From Lancefieldella rimae ATCC 49626 (GTDB lineage: Bacteria; Actinomycetota; Coriobacteriia; Coriobacteriales; Atopobiaceae): a stretch of DNA of 64,000 nucleotides. The stretch spans positions 434,001 through 498,000 of the forward strand of contig NZ_ACFE01000001.1 in assembly GCF_000174015.1 (NCBI RefSeq), given 5' to 3'. This document shows, in pieces, positions 8,643-16,440 of this stretch; the first letter of the stretch is position 1; each line of letters begins with the position of its first letter. A model generated the notes under the pieces. The model made no database searches. It was not told the DNA's origin and saw nothing but the letters and a program-made list of their open reading frames with translations. Made by a program: the position numbers and the translations under genes.

Positions 8643-9050
8643 AAAAACTTACGGTACTGATGGGGCACCTGCGCTTTTCTTTACATGTCTCTTAGAACTG
8701 CAGTCAGGCGACTACAGAAACTTCATGCTGCGCGTTCTTCTCACTGTTTTCAAAATCTGCTCACATTTGCTCTTTTGCAGAGCTGTCGAAAGTGCCAGTG
8801 CTGCCGAAACTTTGTAGTGCTGCCAGAAATGCGCCAAGTATGGCTTGAACTGCCATACTTGGCGCAAGTTTGGTATATATGAACCATACTTGCTGCAAGT
8901 TTGGTTAATCGTGCCCAACTTGCAGCAAGTTTGGCAGCGCTATTATGACGACCCAACTTGGCGTCATTTTGGCAGCGCTGTTCCGGCAGCGCTAACCTAG
9001 CGGCGCTATTTGGGCAGCGCCAACCTGGCAACACCAGATTACAAACGCAC
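8643..9050. repeat. Convergent spacer with phased 23-bp palindromes
   Basis: No gene is supported. An array of 23-bp imperfect palindromes, built as 11 bp, one centre base, 11 bp (ideal RCCAAACTTGC N GCAAGTTTGGY), occurs at 8852-8874, 8883-8905 and 8913-8935, with a weaker copy near 8951; starts are 31, 30 and about 38 bp apart. A perfect 14-bp hairpin arm pair (8831-8844 with 8852-8865) overlaps the first. GGCAGCGC-type repeats follow to about 9025. The same palindrome recurs at 59836-59858. It lies between the convergent ends of the suf regulator and an ABC ATPase gene. Confidence 0.75.
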
Positions 9051-9935
9051 TTACAAACACAACCTCAGTACCTCTCGCTTTGCTGCCAAAAACTCATCGG
9101 TCAGCTCAAATTCCACAGGAGAGGTTTCTGAATCAACGCCATTCGGAGCATCAGCAAAATTGCCCTCTGAAGTGGAGTGCTGCCGAGACCGCTGTGGCGT
9201 AACCTCGCCCACGATTTCCGTCACAACGCCTTGTGCAGGATTTCCCCGCATCACAAAAATATGCGACGCCATGGAAACCGCTTCATCCACGTCATGGGTG
9301 ATAACCAGCGCAGACATGTTCATCTCAGCCACCGCGGACATAAGCCACTCACGCATTTCTCGCCGTGTAAGCGCATCAAGTGCCGAGAAGGGCTCGTCCA
9401 AGAGAATCACATCGGTTCCCGTCAGGCTGGTGCGCAAGAAAGCCGCACGCTGTCGCATGCCGCCCGAAAGCTCGGAAGGCCAGCTCTGCGCCACTTCCCC
9501 CAAACCCATGCGTGCCAGTAATTCTTGAGCTCGCACGCGGGCTTCTTGTCGAGAAACACCCTGGAGCACCAACGGAAGCGCAACATTGTCCACGATGCGC
9601 TTGTGTGGCAAAAGCAGGTCCTTCTGAAGCATGTAGCCAATGCGTCCCGGTGTGCCCGTTACGTCTTCGCCATGCAAAAGCACCGAACCCGATTGCGGCA
9701 CAAGAAGCCCCGCAAGCGCATGTAAAAGCGTTGTCTTTCCGCAACCGGAGCGACCGACCAAACAGCACAGCTCACCGGGGGCAATCGCAAGGCTGATGTT
9801 ACGGGCAACTTCTCGACCATCTCCCCAGGCAAGCGCAAGATGCCGAGCTTCAAGGGCGAGTGTGGTAGATGTTGCTGCCGTCGCCGCCGGCGATGTCGCC
9901 GTCGTTGCCGTTTTAGCCAATCCCATGTCGCTCAC
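9051..9935 (-). CDS. ABC transporter ATPase, thiamine-precursor type (ThiZ-like)
   Basis: ATP-binding subunit of an importer of the SsuB/TauB/ThiZ family. 294 residues. Walker A VGRSGCGKTTLL, signature LSGGMRQRAAFLR and Walker B DVILLDEPFSALD are all intact. The first 25 residues are an Ala/Thr-rich extension and the last 50 are non-conserved. It is the third gene of a permease, binding protein, ATPase operon behind a TPP riboswitch, which is why I favour a thiamine precursor over sulfonate or nitrate as substrate. The start abuts the stop of the binding-protein gene. Confidence 0.88.
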   Translation of the reverse strand: MSDMGLAKTATTATSPAATAATSTTLALEARHLALAWGDGREVARNISLAIAPGELCCLVGRSGCGKTTLLHALAGLLVPQSGSVLLHGEDVTGTPGRIGYMLQKDLLLPHKRIVDNVALPLVLQGVSRQEARVRAQELLARMGLGEVAQSWPSELSGGMRQRAAFLRTSLTGTDVILLDEPFSALDALTRREMREWLMSAVAEMNMSALVITHDVDEAVSMASHIFVMRGNPAQGVVTEIVGEVTPQRSRQHSTSEGNFADAPNGVDSETSPVEFELTDEFLAAKREVLRLCL

Positions 9936-10982
9936 TTACTTCAGATAGTCAACGGTAAATCCTGCTGCAACGTCAATTTGCTTGTCAAGGAGCTTTTGAT
10001 CATTGAGCCACTGATAAAACTTTGACCAGCGGTCTTTGTCAATTACGCCCCAGCTCTCTGCGTCGTCAATATATTTTGATGCCAAGAACTTCTGGCTTGT
10101 ATGCACCAAATCATGGTCAAGCTCGGGAACTGCCTTCAACAAAATATCGGCCGCGTCCCCGGGATTGGAAACGGCATATTCATAGCCCTCTTTAACTGCA
10201 GCAAGAAAGCTCTTCACCGCTCCGGGATTGTCCTTCATGTACGCGTCGTTGGCAGCAATGACCGGCGTATAGATGTCAAAAACCGGATCAATCGACTGGA
10301 ACGAGAAATAGTTGTAGGGAAAGCCCTGTACCTCAGCGTTTTGGACCGCCCACTGCTCGTAGACCCACACGGTATCAAACATATTGGCTTTAAGTCCCGA
10401 AACTTCATCGTCAACCTCATACGGCACCATCTTGATGCTTTCAGGGTCTCCACCGTCAGTCTGAACCACAGACTTAACCGTTGCCTGCTCAACGGGAAGA
10501 TTCCATGTTGCGTATGTATGGTTTTGCATCTCGCGTGGACGAGTGATGCCGTCATCCTTGCGGCTCATAATACCCGAGAGGTTATGTTGAATAATGGCCG
10601 CCACGGCAGTATACGGAAGCGGATGCTCGGAAGCGAGGTTATTGGCGATAAAATCTTGATACGAGACACCCATCTGTGCGCCGCCTGAACCAATCAGCGC
10701 ATCGGCACCGTCCGCAGGAGGCTGCTGAATCTCAACCTCAAGGCCGTGGTTTTTGAAGAAACCTTTTTCCTGTGCAACGTAGATACCGGTATGGTTGGTA
10801 TTCGGCGTGTAGTCCAGCACAAACGTAATCTTGGCATGCTCGACCGAATTGTTCTTCTCGCCCACTGGAGCCTTTGGTTGTTCAGGCGTACATCCCGAAG
10901 CAAGAAGCCCGGCTGCCGAGAAGCCCATCGCGCGCAGGAAGTTTTTGCGCGAAAGAGTCCCGGTGCGAAAACGACGATTCAT
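9936..10982 (-). CDS. NMT1/ThiY-like substrate-binding lipoprotein
   Basis: Surface lipoprotein expected to capture a thiamine pyrimidine precursor (HMP or formylaminopyrimidine) for the importer. 348 residues. A twin-Arg-like basic start (NRRFRTG...RKNF) leads to a lipobox LLASGC, giving a lipidated Cys near residue 31. The mature protein has the NMT1/THI5 fold signature FVLDYTPNTNHTGIYVAQEKGFF and EVEIQQPPADGADALIGSG. The TPP riboswitch upstream of the operon supports the ligand class; the exact ligand is inferred. Confidence 0.88.
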   Translation of the reverse strand: MNRRFRTGTLSRKNFLRAMGFSAAGLLASGCTPEQPKAPVGEKNNSVEHAKITFVLDYTPNTNHTGIYVAQEKGFFKNHGLEVEIQQPPADGADALIGSGGAQMGVSYQDFIANNLASEHPLPYTAVAAIIQHNLSGIMSRKDDGITRPREMQNHTYATWNLPVEQATVKSVVQTDGGDPESIKMVPYEVDDEVSGLKANMFDTVWVYEQWAVQNAEVQGFPYNYFSFQSIDPVFDIYTPVIAANDAYMKDNPGAVKSFLAAVKEGYEYAVSNPGDAADILLKAVPELDHDLVHTSQKFLASKYIDDAESWGVIDKDRWSKFYQWLNDQKLLDKQIDVAAGFTVDYLK

Positions 10983-10983
10983 G

Positions 10984-11757
10984 TTATTCCCCTTTCACTT
11001 TATTTTTGCTCTGTTTGTCCCATGGCATAAGCTGCATTTTGAGGAGGCCAACAAACCACATCAACAGCAGAGAAAGTGCAGAAACCACTACGATAGCCGC
11101 GAACATCCGATCGTAGGCAAAGGCTTTTCGCACGCGCGTCATGTACACGCCAAGGCCCATATCTCCGCCAAGCCACTCCGCAATGACCGCCCCAATTACG
11201 GCATATGTCACGCTGATCTGCAATCCCGAAAAAAACTGACGAGCAGCAGCAGGAAGTTTGACATGACGGAAAATCTGCACGCGGTGCGCTCCCATAGTCC
11301 GCATAAGATCAATCACATCGGAGTCAACTGACCGAAAGGCCGATATAAGCGCCACGGTCACAGGGAAAAAGGTGGATATTGCCACGAGAACCACCTTCGG
11401 CAAAATCCCAAACCCCATCCAGAGCACCAAAAGTGGCGCAATAGCCACCACGGGAATAGTTTGCGACACCGTAATAAGCGGAGAAAATGCGTGGTAGAGG
11501 CCTTCAAAACGATCCATCAACACCGCAATTACAAAACCTATGACCACACCAATCGCAAGACCCAAAAGCGATTCTTCAAGCGTCACCAACGTGTGGGACG
11601 CGAGAAGACCTGCGTCTCGTATAAGTGCGAGAAAAACTTGGTAAGGAGACGGTACAAGGTAGTTTGGAACGATGTTTAGCACAACGACAATTTGCCAAAG
11701 CACAAGCAATACCACAATGGTTAATGCCGGCAGAAGCACTCGTTTTAATTTTGTCAT
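10984..11757 (-). CDS. ABC transporter permease (ThiX-like)
   Basis: BPD_transp_1-type inner-membrane permease with about six membrane segments, 257 residues. The EAA-like region reads ISAFRSVDSDVIDLMRTMGA. I chose ATG 11757 (MTKLKRVLL) because AGAGGAGA lies just upstream; the ATG 42 bases earlier is inside the riboswitch expression platform. First gene of the three-gene importer; its start codon and ribosome site are the 3' arm of a perfect 12-bp inverted repeat, so translation should be switched by the TPP riboswitch. Confidence 0.9.
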   Translation of the reverse strand: MTKLKRVLLPALTIVVLLVLWQIVVVLNIVPNYLVPSPYQVFLALIRDAGLLASHTLVTLEESLLGLAIGVVIGFVIAVLMDRFEGLYHAFSPLITVSQTIPVVAIAPLLVLWMGFGILPKVVLVAISTFFPVTVALISAFRSVDSDVIDLMRTMGAHRVQIFRHVKLPAAARQFFSGLQISVTYAVIGAVIAEWLGGDMGLGVYMTRVRKAFAYDRMFAAIVVVSALSLLLMWFVGLLKMQLMPWDKQSKNKVKGE

Positions 11758-11801
11758 GTCATCTCCTCTCAAAACCGCCGCGCGGACATGAGATGACATG
11801 A
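11754..11801 (-). promoter_or_regulatory. Riboswitch expression platform hiding the start codon
   Basis: TCATGTCATCTC (11801 down to 11790) is exactly complementary to GAGATGACATGA (11765 down to 11754), a 12-bp stem with a 24-base loop. The 3' arm contains part of the purine-rich ribosome site and the permease ATG. The 5' arm directly abuts the end of the TPP aptamer. No T run follows, so this is a translational rather than transcriptional switch. Confidence 0.75.
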
Positions 11802-11903
11802 TTCCTACGCTGGCATTATCCAGATCAGGTATGAGCAGAGTCTGCTCCGGGTCAAAATCGCAATGGATCTTATCTCAGCCGGCGTGCGCCAGCTCCCCGC
11901 TTC
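11800..11903 (-). ncRNA. TPP (THI-box) riboswitch
   Basis: Read on the minus strand, the region contains the THI-box hallmarks in order: GGGGAGCTGGC near the 5' end, GGCTGAGAT, GACCCGGAGC and CCTGATCTGGATAATGCCAG followed by CGTAGGAA. These form the pyrimidine and pyrophosphate sensor arms of the thiamine pyrophosphate aptamer. It lies immediately upstream of the ThiX-like permease gene, so the importer should be off when TPP is plentiful. Confidence 0.93.
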
Positions 11904-11909
11904 TTTTTG

Positions 11910-11939
11910 AGTGTAGCACGATTTGCTACTCTAAACCAA
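11910..11939 (-). promoter_or_regulatory. Putative promoter of the TPP-controlled importer
   Basis: On the minus strand TTGGTT (11939-11934), an 18-base spacer and TACACT (11915-11910) would start transcription right at the 5' end of the riboswitch. The -35 overlaps the last codons of the acetyltransferase gene. The match to consensus is modest; its value is the position. Confidence 0.35.
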
Positions 11940-12534
11940 AAAGTTCTTTCAGACCGACACGATCCTTCTTGGTAATTTTGCGAACCGGCTGCGCAGGAGA
12001 TCCCATGGCAAGATATCCTGCAGGAATGTCCTTGGTGACCAGACTGTTTGCTCCAATCACGCAACCATTGCCGATGGTTACACCACCCAGCACCGTCACG
12101 TTTCCGCCAAACCAACAGCCATCGCCAATGGTAATGGGCAGGGCGCGCTCTATACGAAGATTGCGCTCTTCAGTATCAAGGGGATGCTGTGCGGTGTACG
12201 CTTTGAAATGTGGGCCGATAAAAGCGTCGTCACCAATGGAAATTGGTACACAATCCATGAAATACGCATCGTGATTTACAAAGCATCCGTTCCCAAGCGA
12301 GGTATTACTGCCATAATCCACATAAAGAGGCGCCAAAACGGTTGAATGTTTGCCAAGATGACCAAAAAGGCTCGTAAGGATCTCTGTCCCGTGATCCCGA
12401 TTGCTCGGACGCATCTGATTAAATCCCCACACCAAGTCTTTTGCGCGCCAGAATGCTCGGCTCAGTTCTGCATCAGGTTTCTCTCCATACCATTCACCCG
12501 CAGACATTCGTTCAAACATAGACTTTTCCGACAC
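11926..12534 (-). CDS. Sugar O-acetyltransferase (Maa/NodL/LacA type)
   Basis: Left-handed beta-helix acetyltransferase using acetyl-CoA, 202 residues. The N-terminal Mac domain reads SAGEWYGEKPDAELSRAF, followed by FVNHDAYFMD, HPLDTEERN, and hexapeptide turns ending GGVTIGNGCVIGANSLVTKDIP. GTG start with AAAGGAG six bases upstream. A strong terminator (12550-12584) lies only about five bases before the ribosome site, leaving no room for an independent promoter after it. The substrate (maltose, galactoside or another sugar) cannot be told from sequence. Confidence 0.88.
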   Translation of the reverse strand: MSEKSMFERMSAGEWYGEKPDAELSRAFWRAKDLVWGFNQMRPSNRDHGTEILTSLFGHLGKHSTVLAPLYVDYGSNTSLGNGCFVNHDAYFMDCVPISIGDDAFIGPHFKAYTAQHPLDTEERNLRIERALPITIGDGCWFGGNVTVLGGVTIGNGCVIGANSLVTKDIPAGYLAMGSPAQPVRKITKKDRVGLKELFGLE

Positions 12535-12549
12535 AAGATCTCCTTTACT

Positions 12550-12584
12550 TCAAAAAAACGGGATGCACCAATCAATGCATCCCG
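12550..12584 (-). terminator. Rho-independent terminator after the kinase gene
   Basis: On the minus strand CGGGATGCA (12584-12576) pairs with TGCATCCCG (12567-12559) across an eight-base loop and is followed by TTTTTTT. It ends transcripts of the kinase gene and lies directly in front of the acetyltransferase ribosome site, so read-through could control that gene. Confidence 0.8.
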
Positions 12585-12681
12585 TAAAGACATCCTTCAC
12601 AAGCTTTGGCTGTCGCAAAACCAGCGTATGTGCGTAGGTCAGCCCACAATACCCCGGTCAGCGTATACGCCACCAACCAGC

Positions 12682-13446
12682 CTACATACCGTCGTACACG
12701 TTTACCCAGCGGAGCAAAAACTCCGTCTCATGCACACGACCGCGGGCAAGCTCAGCTGCTGCAACAATGCCCATCCATTCGTTCACATATTCGCGTGTGC
12801 AGCCCTGTTTCTCACAGTATTTAGCGATGTACTTCTCGGCAAGTTCTTTCTCATCGTTGAGCAGCAGGCGCAAATAGGTGGTAGCGCAATCGGCAGCGCC
12901 ATTGCCCTGGGTAGCATGAGCCCAGTCCACAATGACCGGCTCGCCCTTCTCGGGAATAATAACGTTTGACGGGACAAAATCGCCGTGGCAGACCTTCGCG
13001 TGATTCTTCATGCCGTCAAGCTTCATCAAAAGCTCATAGCGAGCATCTTCGGCGAGCACGTCGGGGATGCTGTTAATCATACGCGCAAACTTATCCCTCT
13101 GGCGCGGAAGGAGCGCGGAGCGATGCGCGTGGACTGAAAGTTCAAGATCGACAAACTTATCCAAAAGTTCATCGGTCTTTTCCGGATGATCTTTGAGCAG
13201 CTGACGAAGGGTGGGGCCTTCCACCTTAAGCGTAGCGATAGCCCAGCTATTCCCCACTTTGCTAATCTCCGTCAACGTTGGAACGTTAATGCCCGCTTGC
13301 TCTGCCCGAGCAAGATTCAAACCTTCATTAAGAATGTCTGCCGCGGGTTTGCTGCCATTAAAAACCTTTACGACGGTATCGCCGTTGTCATATACAACCT
13401 TGTTATGACGCTCAACGATAACCTTCTTCTCCTTGGATAGTTCCAT
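12682..13446 (-). CDS. Aminoglycoside-phosphotransferase-fold small-molecule kinase
   Basis: Protein-kinase-like phosphotransferase, 254 residues, cytosolic. The Brenner motif reads CHGDFVPSNVI and the metal-binding motif VDWAHAT; LQTHRSALL-type helices fit the choline/aminoglycoside kinase superfamily. ATG 13446 has GAGGAGGG seven bases upstream. The gene follows a half-size EamA transporter on the same strand, separated by a structured leader, which hints at uptake plus phosphorylation of one small substrate. Substrate unknown; drug resistance should not be assumed. Confidence 0.78.
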   Translation of the reverse strand: MELSKEKKVIVERHNKVVYDNGDTVVKVFNGSKPAADILNEGLNLARAEQAGINVPTLTEISKVGNSWAIATLKVEGPTLRQLLKDHPEKTDELLDKFVDLELSVHAHRSALLPRQRDKFARMINSIPDVLAEDARYELLMKLDGMKNHAKVCHGDFVPSNVIIPEKGEPVIVDWAHATQGNGAADCATTYLRLLLNDEKELAEKYIAKYCEKQGCTREYVNEWMGIVAAAELARGRVHETEFLLRWVNVYDGM

Positions 13447-13560
13447 AGCCAAGCCCTCCTCTTGCAAAGCCGATACGTGCAAACTCCAAGTCTGGAGGCT
13501 AGGGATGCATGTGCCTCCTCTAGTCACCCCCCTATTTTCCCCCAATAGTTCCGTTATGGC
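13447..13560 (-). other. Structured leader upstream of the kinase gene
   Basis: On the minus strand the 110 bases before the kinase ATG contain several possible stems: GGAGGC with GCCTCC (13517-13494 region), CTCCA with TGGAG, and TTGCA with TGCAA close to the ribosome site. Two GAGGAGG runs could compete for pairing. I recognise no riboswitch class. Confidence 0.3.
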
Positions 13561-13633
13561 GAGAAGAACGGGCGGTGAGACGGCTGAACGGGGTTCATTA
13601 TGTCGTAAACGGAAACTGTGACCGTTATATCCA

Positions 13634-14047
13634 CTAGACTACCATCACTAACGTTCCTACCGTAATGAGAGCAGCTCCGAAGACAGACTTTAAAGTCAGT
13701 TGCTCATGAAGCAACACCGCAGCAAGTGCCAAGGTAATCACCACAGAAAGTTTATCCACCGGCACCACATCTGTTGCACGGCCAATTTTAAGCGCATAGT
13801 AATAGCAGAGCCACGAAGCTCCCGTTGCAAGACCTGAGAGAATCAAAAAGAGCCAGCTTCTAGGGCTTATCGAGCTCATCCCATTCTGCGCACCCGTCAT
13901 AAAAACAATACCCCACGCCATTGCGACTACCACGACGGTACGAATGGCAGTTGCAAGATTGGAATTCACACCGTCAATTCCGATCTTTGCGAGAATCGAT
14001 GTCAGAGCCGCAAAAATTGCTGAACCCAGAGCAAACACAAGCCACAT
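13634..14047 (-). CDS. Half-size EamA/DMT transporter
   Basis: Small membrane protein of 137 residues with about five hydrophobic segments, equal to one EamA domain of the drug/metabolite transporter superfamily, so it probably works as a homo- or heterodimer. The motif GASWLCYYYALKIGRATDVVPVDKLSVV is typical of single-domain EamA proteins. ATG 14047 is the likely start, though the purine-rich GAGGGGAAG is about 13 bases away; upstream in-frame codons to 14125 are possible. Substrate unknown. Confidence 0.75.
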   Translation of the reverse strand: MWLVFALGSAIFAALTSILAKIGIDGVNSNLATAIRTVVVVAMAWGIVFMTGAQNGMSSISPRSWLFLILSGLATGASWLCYYYALKIGRATDVVPVDKLSVVITLALAAVLLHEQLTLKSVFGAALITVGTLVMVV

Positions 14048-14168
14048 ATTCGATCGGCTTCCCCTCTGAAAAGAAATTTTAGAATGCATGAAATTCAGGC
14101 TCCATATGATTACTCGCAAGCACACTATGTGAGTTTGCTATAAAACCAGTCAAACCTCTCACCCTCAA

Positions 14169-14552
14169 TCAAACCGTCGGCGGTTTGGTCCCAAAAATTG
14201 AGCCATTATATTTTTTGATTGCTCGTAACGTATCGATAATTGGAATAAAAAGAAACACAGTAAATGCTATACCGGCAACATAATAGGCAAGTGAATTCTG
14301 CTCAGAAAAAGATATCTGAGTCCATGCAACAAACGGAACTCCCACAGCAACAAGAATTCCTATAACAACCTCGTCAATTCCGGTTCTCCATGCAAGTTTT
14401 GGTTTATCGGCAGGTAAAACGCACACGGTATGGTAATCGTGCAACAAGCTGACGCTTCCTGTTTTCATCTGCCATACGCCAATAATGATAAAAACAATTC
14501 CGAATAAAGTGCTTCCTATAAGAGCGACAACCATAGGATCACCCTGCCTCAT
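14169..14552 (-). CDS. Small membrane protein, DUF3784-like
   Basis: 127 residues with one hydrophobic segment near the N-terminus and two in the second half (EVVIGILVAVGVPF and YVAGIAFTVFLFIPIID). The segment around SLLHDYHTV loosely resembles DUF3784 membrane proteins. Start at 14552 has AAGGG nine bases upstream; the ATG at residue 7 is an alternative. It begins 34 bases after the MTH1187-type gene, so it may be the last gene of the Asp23 operon. Function unknown. Confidence 0.6.
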   Translation of the reverse strand: MRQGDPMVVALIGSTLFGIVFIIIGVWQMKTGSVSLLHDYHTVCVLPADKPKLAWRTGIDEVVIGILVAVGVPFVAWTQISFSEQNSLAYYVAGIAFTVFLFIPIIDTLRAIKKYNGSIFGTKPPTV

Positions 14553-14586
14553 TTTGACAAACCCTTAAGAACCAAGGTTTTACAAA

Positions 14587-14895
14587 TTAGTACCCCTCAG
14601 GATGATATTTTCCAATCTTATGCTCAGTAGTCATAACGTCACCCTCTGACTTGAAGTTAATCTTGGCGTATGTCATAACGTGAGTACAGCCCACCTTCGC
14701 GCCAATAAGCTGACAGTTCTTGAGTACCTCCATGCAAAGATCATAGCTGCCCTCAATGACTGTCTCAAATGGTCCGACAAAATACTCCACGCCGGTACTC
14801 GCAATATAGCCAATAACCTCATCAACGATACGACACGTCTCTTCATCGGAAGAAGCGTCCATCGGCAAATACTGAATGGCAACTGAACAATTCAT
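14587..14895 (-). CDS. MTH1187/YkoF-type thiamine-binding-like protein
   Basis: 102-residue cytosolic protein of the small alpha/beta family once called DUF77 (MNCSVAIQYLPM, TGVEYFVGPFETVIEG, LMEVLKNCQLIGAKVG-like). Members bind thiamine or HMP-like ligands. AGGAGTAGGT precedes the ATG, two bases after the asp23 stop, so it is co-transcribed with envelope-stress genes. A TPP-controlled importer lies 3 kb away, which fits a link to thiamine but does not prove it. Confidence 0.72.
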   Translation of the reverse strand: MNCSVAIQYLPMDASSDEETCRIVDEVIGYIASTGVEYFVGPFETVIEGSYDLCMEVLKNCQLIGAKVGCTHVMTYAKINFKSEGDVMTTEHKIGKYHPEGY

Positions 14896-14897
14896 AC

Positions 14898-15467
14898 CTA
14901 CTCCTGGGATTCTTTTGTTGCCTCTTTTATGGCATCTTTCGTTGCATCTTTTGCCGGTTCTTCTCCCGCTTTCTCAGAACCTCGCATCCGCTCGTACTCT
15001 TCTTCTGTCAGGACATCCTCAATACGCAAATTGATGCCGGCAACTTCAAGACCTGTCATACTCGTAACCTGAGCCGACACCGCCTGCTTCACGTCTTCGA
15101 AAACCTGGGGAGCGTATGCGCCAAAGCGGATAAGAACCGAAATACTAATGCGCACCGCATTTTCACGAGCCACTTCAACACTCACGCCCTTAGCGGCATC
15201 AGTTGCACCAAGTACATCTTGTACGCGGTTAAGCCAGTTGCCACGAGCTCCCACCACATTGTCTACTTCCCTGAGAGAAAGGGCGGCGATCTTTTCTATA
15301 ACCCCATCGGAAAACGTTAGGGAATCCTCATCTGCGAGCTCAGTATCAGGCTGAGCTTGGGTATCTGTAAGCTCAGCACTCGGATTTGCGTTCGGATCTT
15401 TTGTAATATCTGCAAAGACGGTCTCATCTGCGGGTACAATCTCGGTACCAACGGTCTCATCAGCCAT
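14898..15467 (-). CDS. Asp23/Gls24 family envelope stress protein
   Basis: Cytosolic alkaline-shock protein of the Asp23 family, anchored to the membrane by AmaP in Staphylococcus. 189 residues: an acidic leader to about 45, the Asp23 domain (SDGVIEKIAALSLREVDNVVGARG ... VSVEVARENAVRISISVLIRFGA) and an Ala/Lys/Glu-rich tail. It is third in amaP, DUF2273, asp23, MTH1187-type order. Role in cell-wall stress is known for the family. Confidence 0.9.
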   Translation of the reverse strand: MADETVGTEIVPADETVFADITKDPNANPSAELTDTQAQPDTELADEDSLTFSDGVIEKIAALSLREVDNVVGARGNWLNRVQDVLGATDAAKGVSVEVARENAVRISISVLIRFGAYAPQVFEDVKQAVSAQVTSMTGLEVAGINLRIEDVLTEEEYERMRGSEKAGEEPAKDATKDAIKEATKESQE

Positions 15468-15505
15468 GAAAACTCCTCACCGGTTAACAAAACATTAATG
15501 ACACA

Positions 15506-15733
15506 TCAACGACGATCAGAAAAGAACTCGCGAAACTTTGTAATGAGCGTTGCAGCACCATCGAATATCTGGCCGATAGCTACACCGACAATAACCAAGA
15601 TTATCAAAATTAATGTCCGCCAAAAGCCCAAATTAAAGAAGAGAATAGCCGTCAGCAGGCCGCACACGCCACCAATAAAGGCGTTTTCGTGACCGGGGAA
15701 ATGATCATGAATCCATGCCTGAATCGTATTCAT
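15506..15733 (-). CDS. DUF2273 small membrane protein
   Basis: 75 residues with two membrane segments (NAFIGGVCGLLTAILFFNLG and FWRTLILIILVIVGVAIGQIFDG). The size, GFWRTLILIILV motif and place between amaP and asp23 are diagnostic of DUF2273. Probably a membrane partner of the Asp23 complex. Confidence 0.9.
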   Translation of the reverse strand: MNTIQAWIHDHFPGHENAFIGGVCGLLTAILFFNLGFWRTLILIILVIVGVAIGQIFDGAATLITKFREFFSDRR

Positions 15734-15738
15734 AGGCC

Positions 15739-16434
15739 TTACGCCTCCTCGGAAATTGAAGTCTCGGATCCACCATGCTCCGCTGTCATAGAGACCCTAA
15801 TCTCAGATGACGAATCTGCTGAAACCATAGGCTGACCAGACACCTCAGTATTACGTTTTTTATCGGAAGAATCCGCTGTCTCTTCTGGTGAATTCTCTTC
15901 CGATAGGTCTTCTCGTGGCGAGAAATTCGCACCGTCCACAAACGCTATATTAATGGAAGCCACCGTATCTCCACACACTGCTGCCAAATAAGTTTCAAGT
16001 TGGCTGTGAAGACGTGGGCCGACTTCGGTAACGTCAAGTGCCTCCTGAGGTATTACTCGTACCGATACCCGCACACGATTGCCGCGGGTAATATCTACTC
16101 GCACGCGATCGCAAAGGCAATCTCCTTCAGCGGCAACGGCACTTTTAGCCTGTGAAACAATGGCATCGCGCGTCACGGAAATAACTCCTCCGTCAAGGGT
16201 TGCAACCGTGAGTGAGTGAATATTTCGAGAGAACAAGCCCATCAAAAGACACACGGTAAACCCGGCAACCGAAATAATCATGCACACTTGAAGTGCAATA
16301 AGGTACACCTCATTGAGCAAAAGATTTGATGCAATTTCAGTCCATGGACCAAACCATGTAAGAGTAAGCCCTGCAAGAGATGCGCCCCCTGCTAACGCAA
16401 ATATAACGAGACAAAACCTCTTGAAACCGTTCAT
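15739..16434 (-). CDS. amaP: Alkaline shock response membrane anchor, AmaP-like
   Basis: About 231 residues: two N-terminal membrane segments (residues about 6-28 and 43-67), a degenerate Asp23-like domain (VTRDAIVSQAKSAVAAEGDC ... RVRVSVRVIPQEALDVTEVG) and a Ser/Glu-rich tail. AmaP tethers Asp23 at the membrane. ATG 16434 is preceded by GGGAGGTTTC, the same ribosome site as licCA; longer ORF starts would put it inside the gene. First gene of the operon. Confidence 0.82.
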   Translation of the reverse strand: MNGFKRFCLVIFALAGGASLAGLTLTWFGPWTEIASNLLLNEVYLIALQVCMIISVAGFTVCLLMGLFSRNIHSLTVATLDGGVISVTRDAIVSQAKSAVAAEGDCLCDRVRVDITRGNRVRVSVRVIPQEALDVTEVGPRLHSQLETYLAAVCGDTVASINIAFVDGANFSPREDLSEENSPEETADSSDKKRNTEVSGQPMVSADSSSEIRVSMTAEHGGSETSISEEA

Positions 16435-16440
16435 GAAACC

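Noticed and set aside
8831-8973. CRISPR array, because of about 30-bp periodic repeats
   Set aside because: Repeats are only 23 bp and diverged, spacers are 7-8 bp, and no cas gene is present.
12682-13446. Aminoglycoside-resistance kinase
   Set aside because: Only the fold is shared; genes around it suggest a housekeeping small-molecule kinase, so no resistance is claimed.
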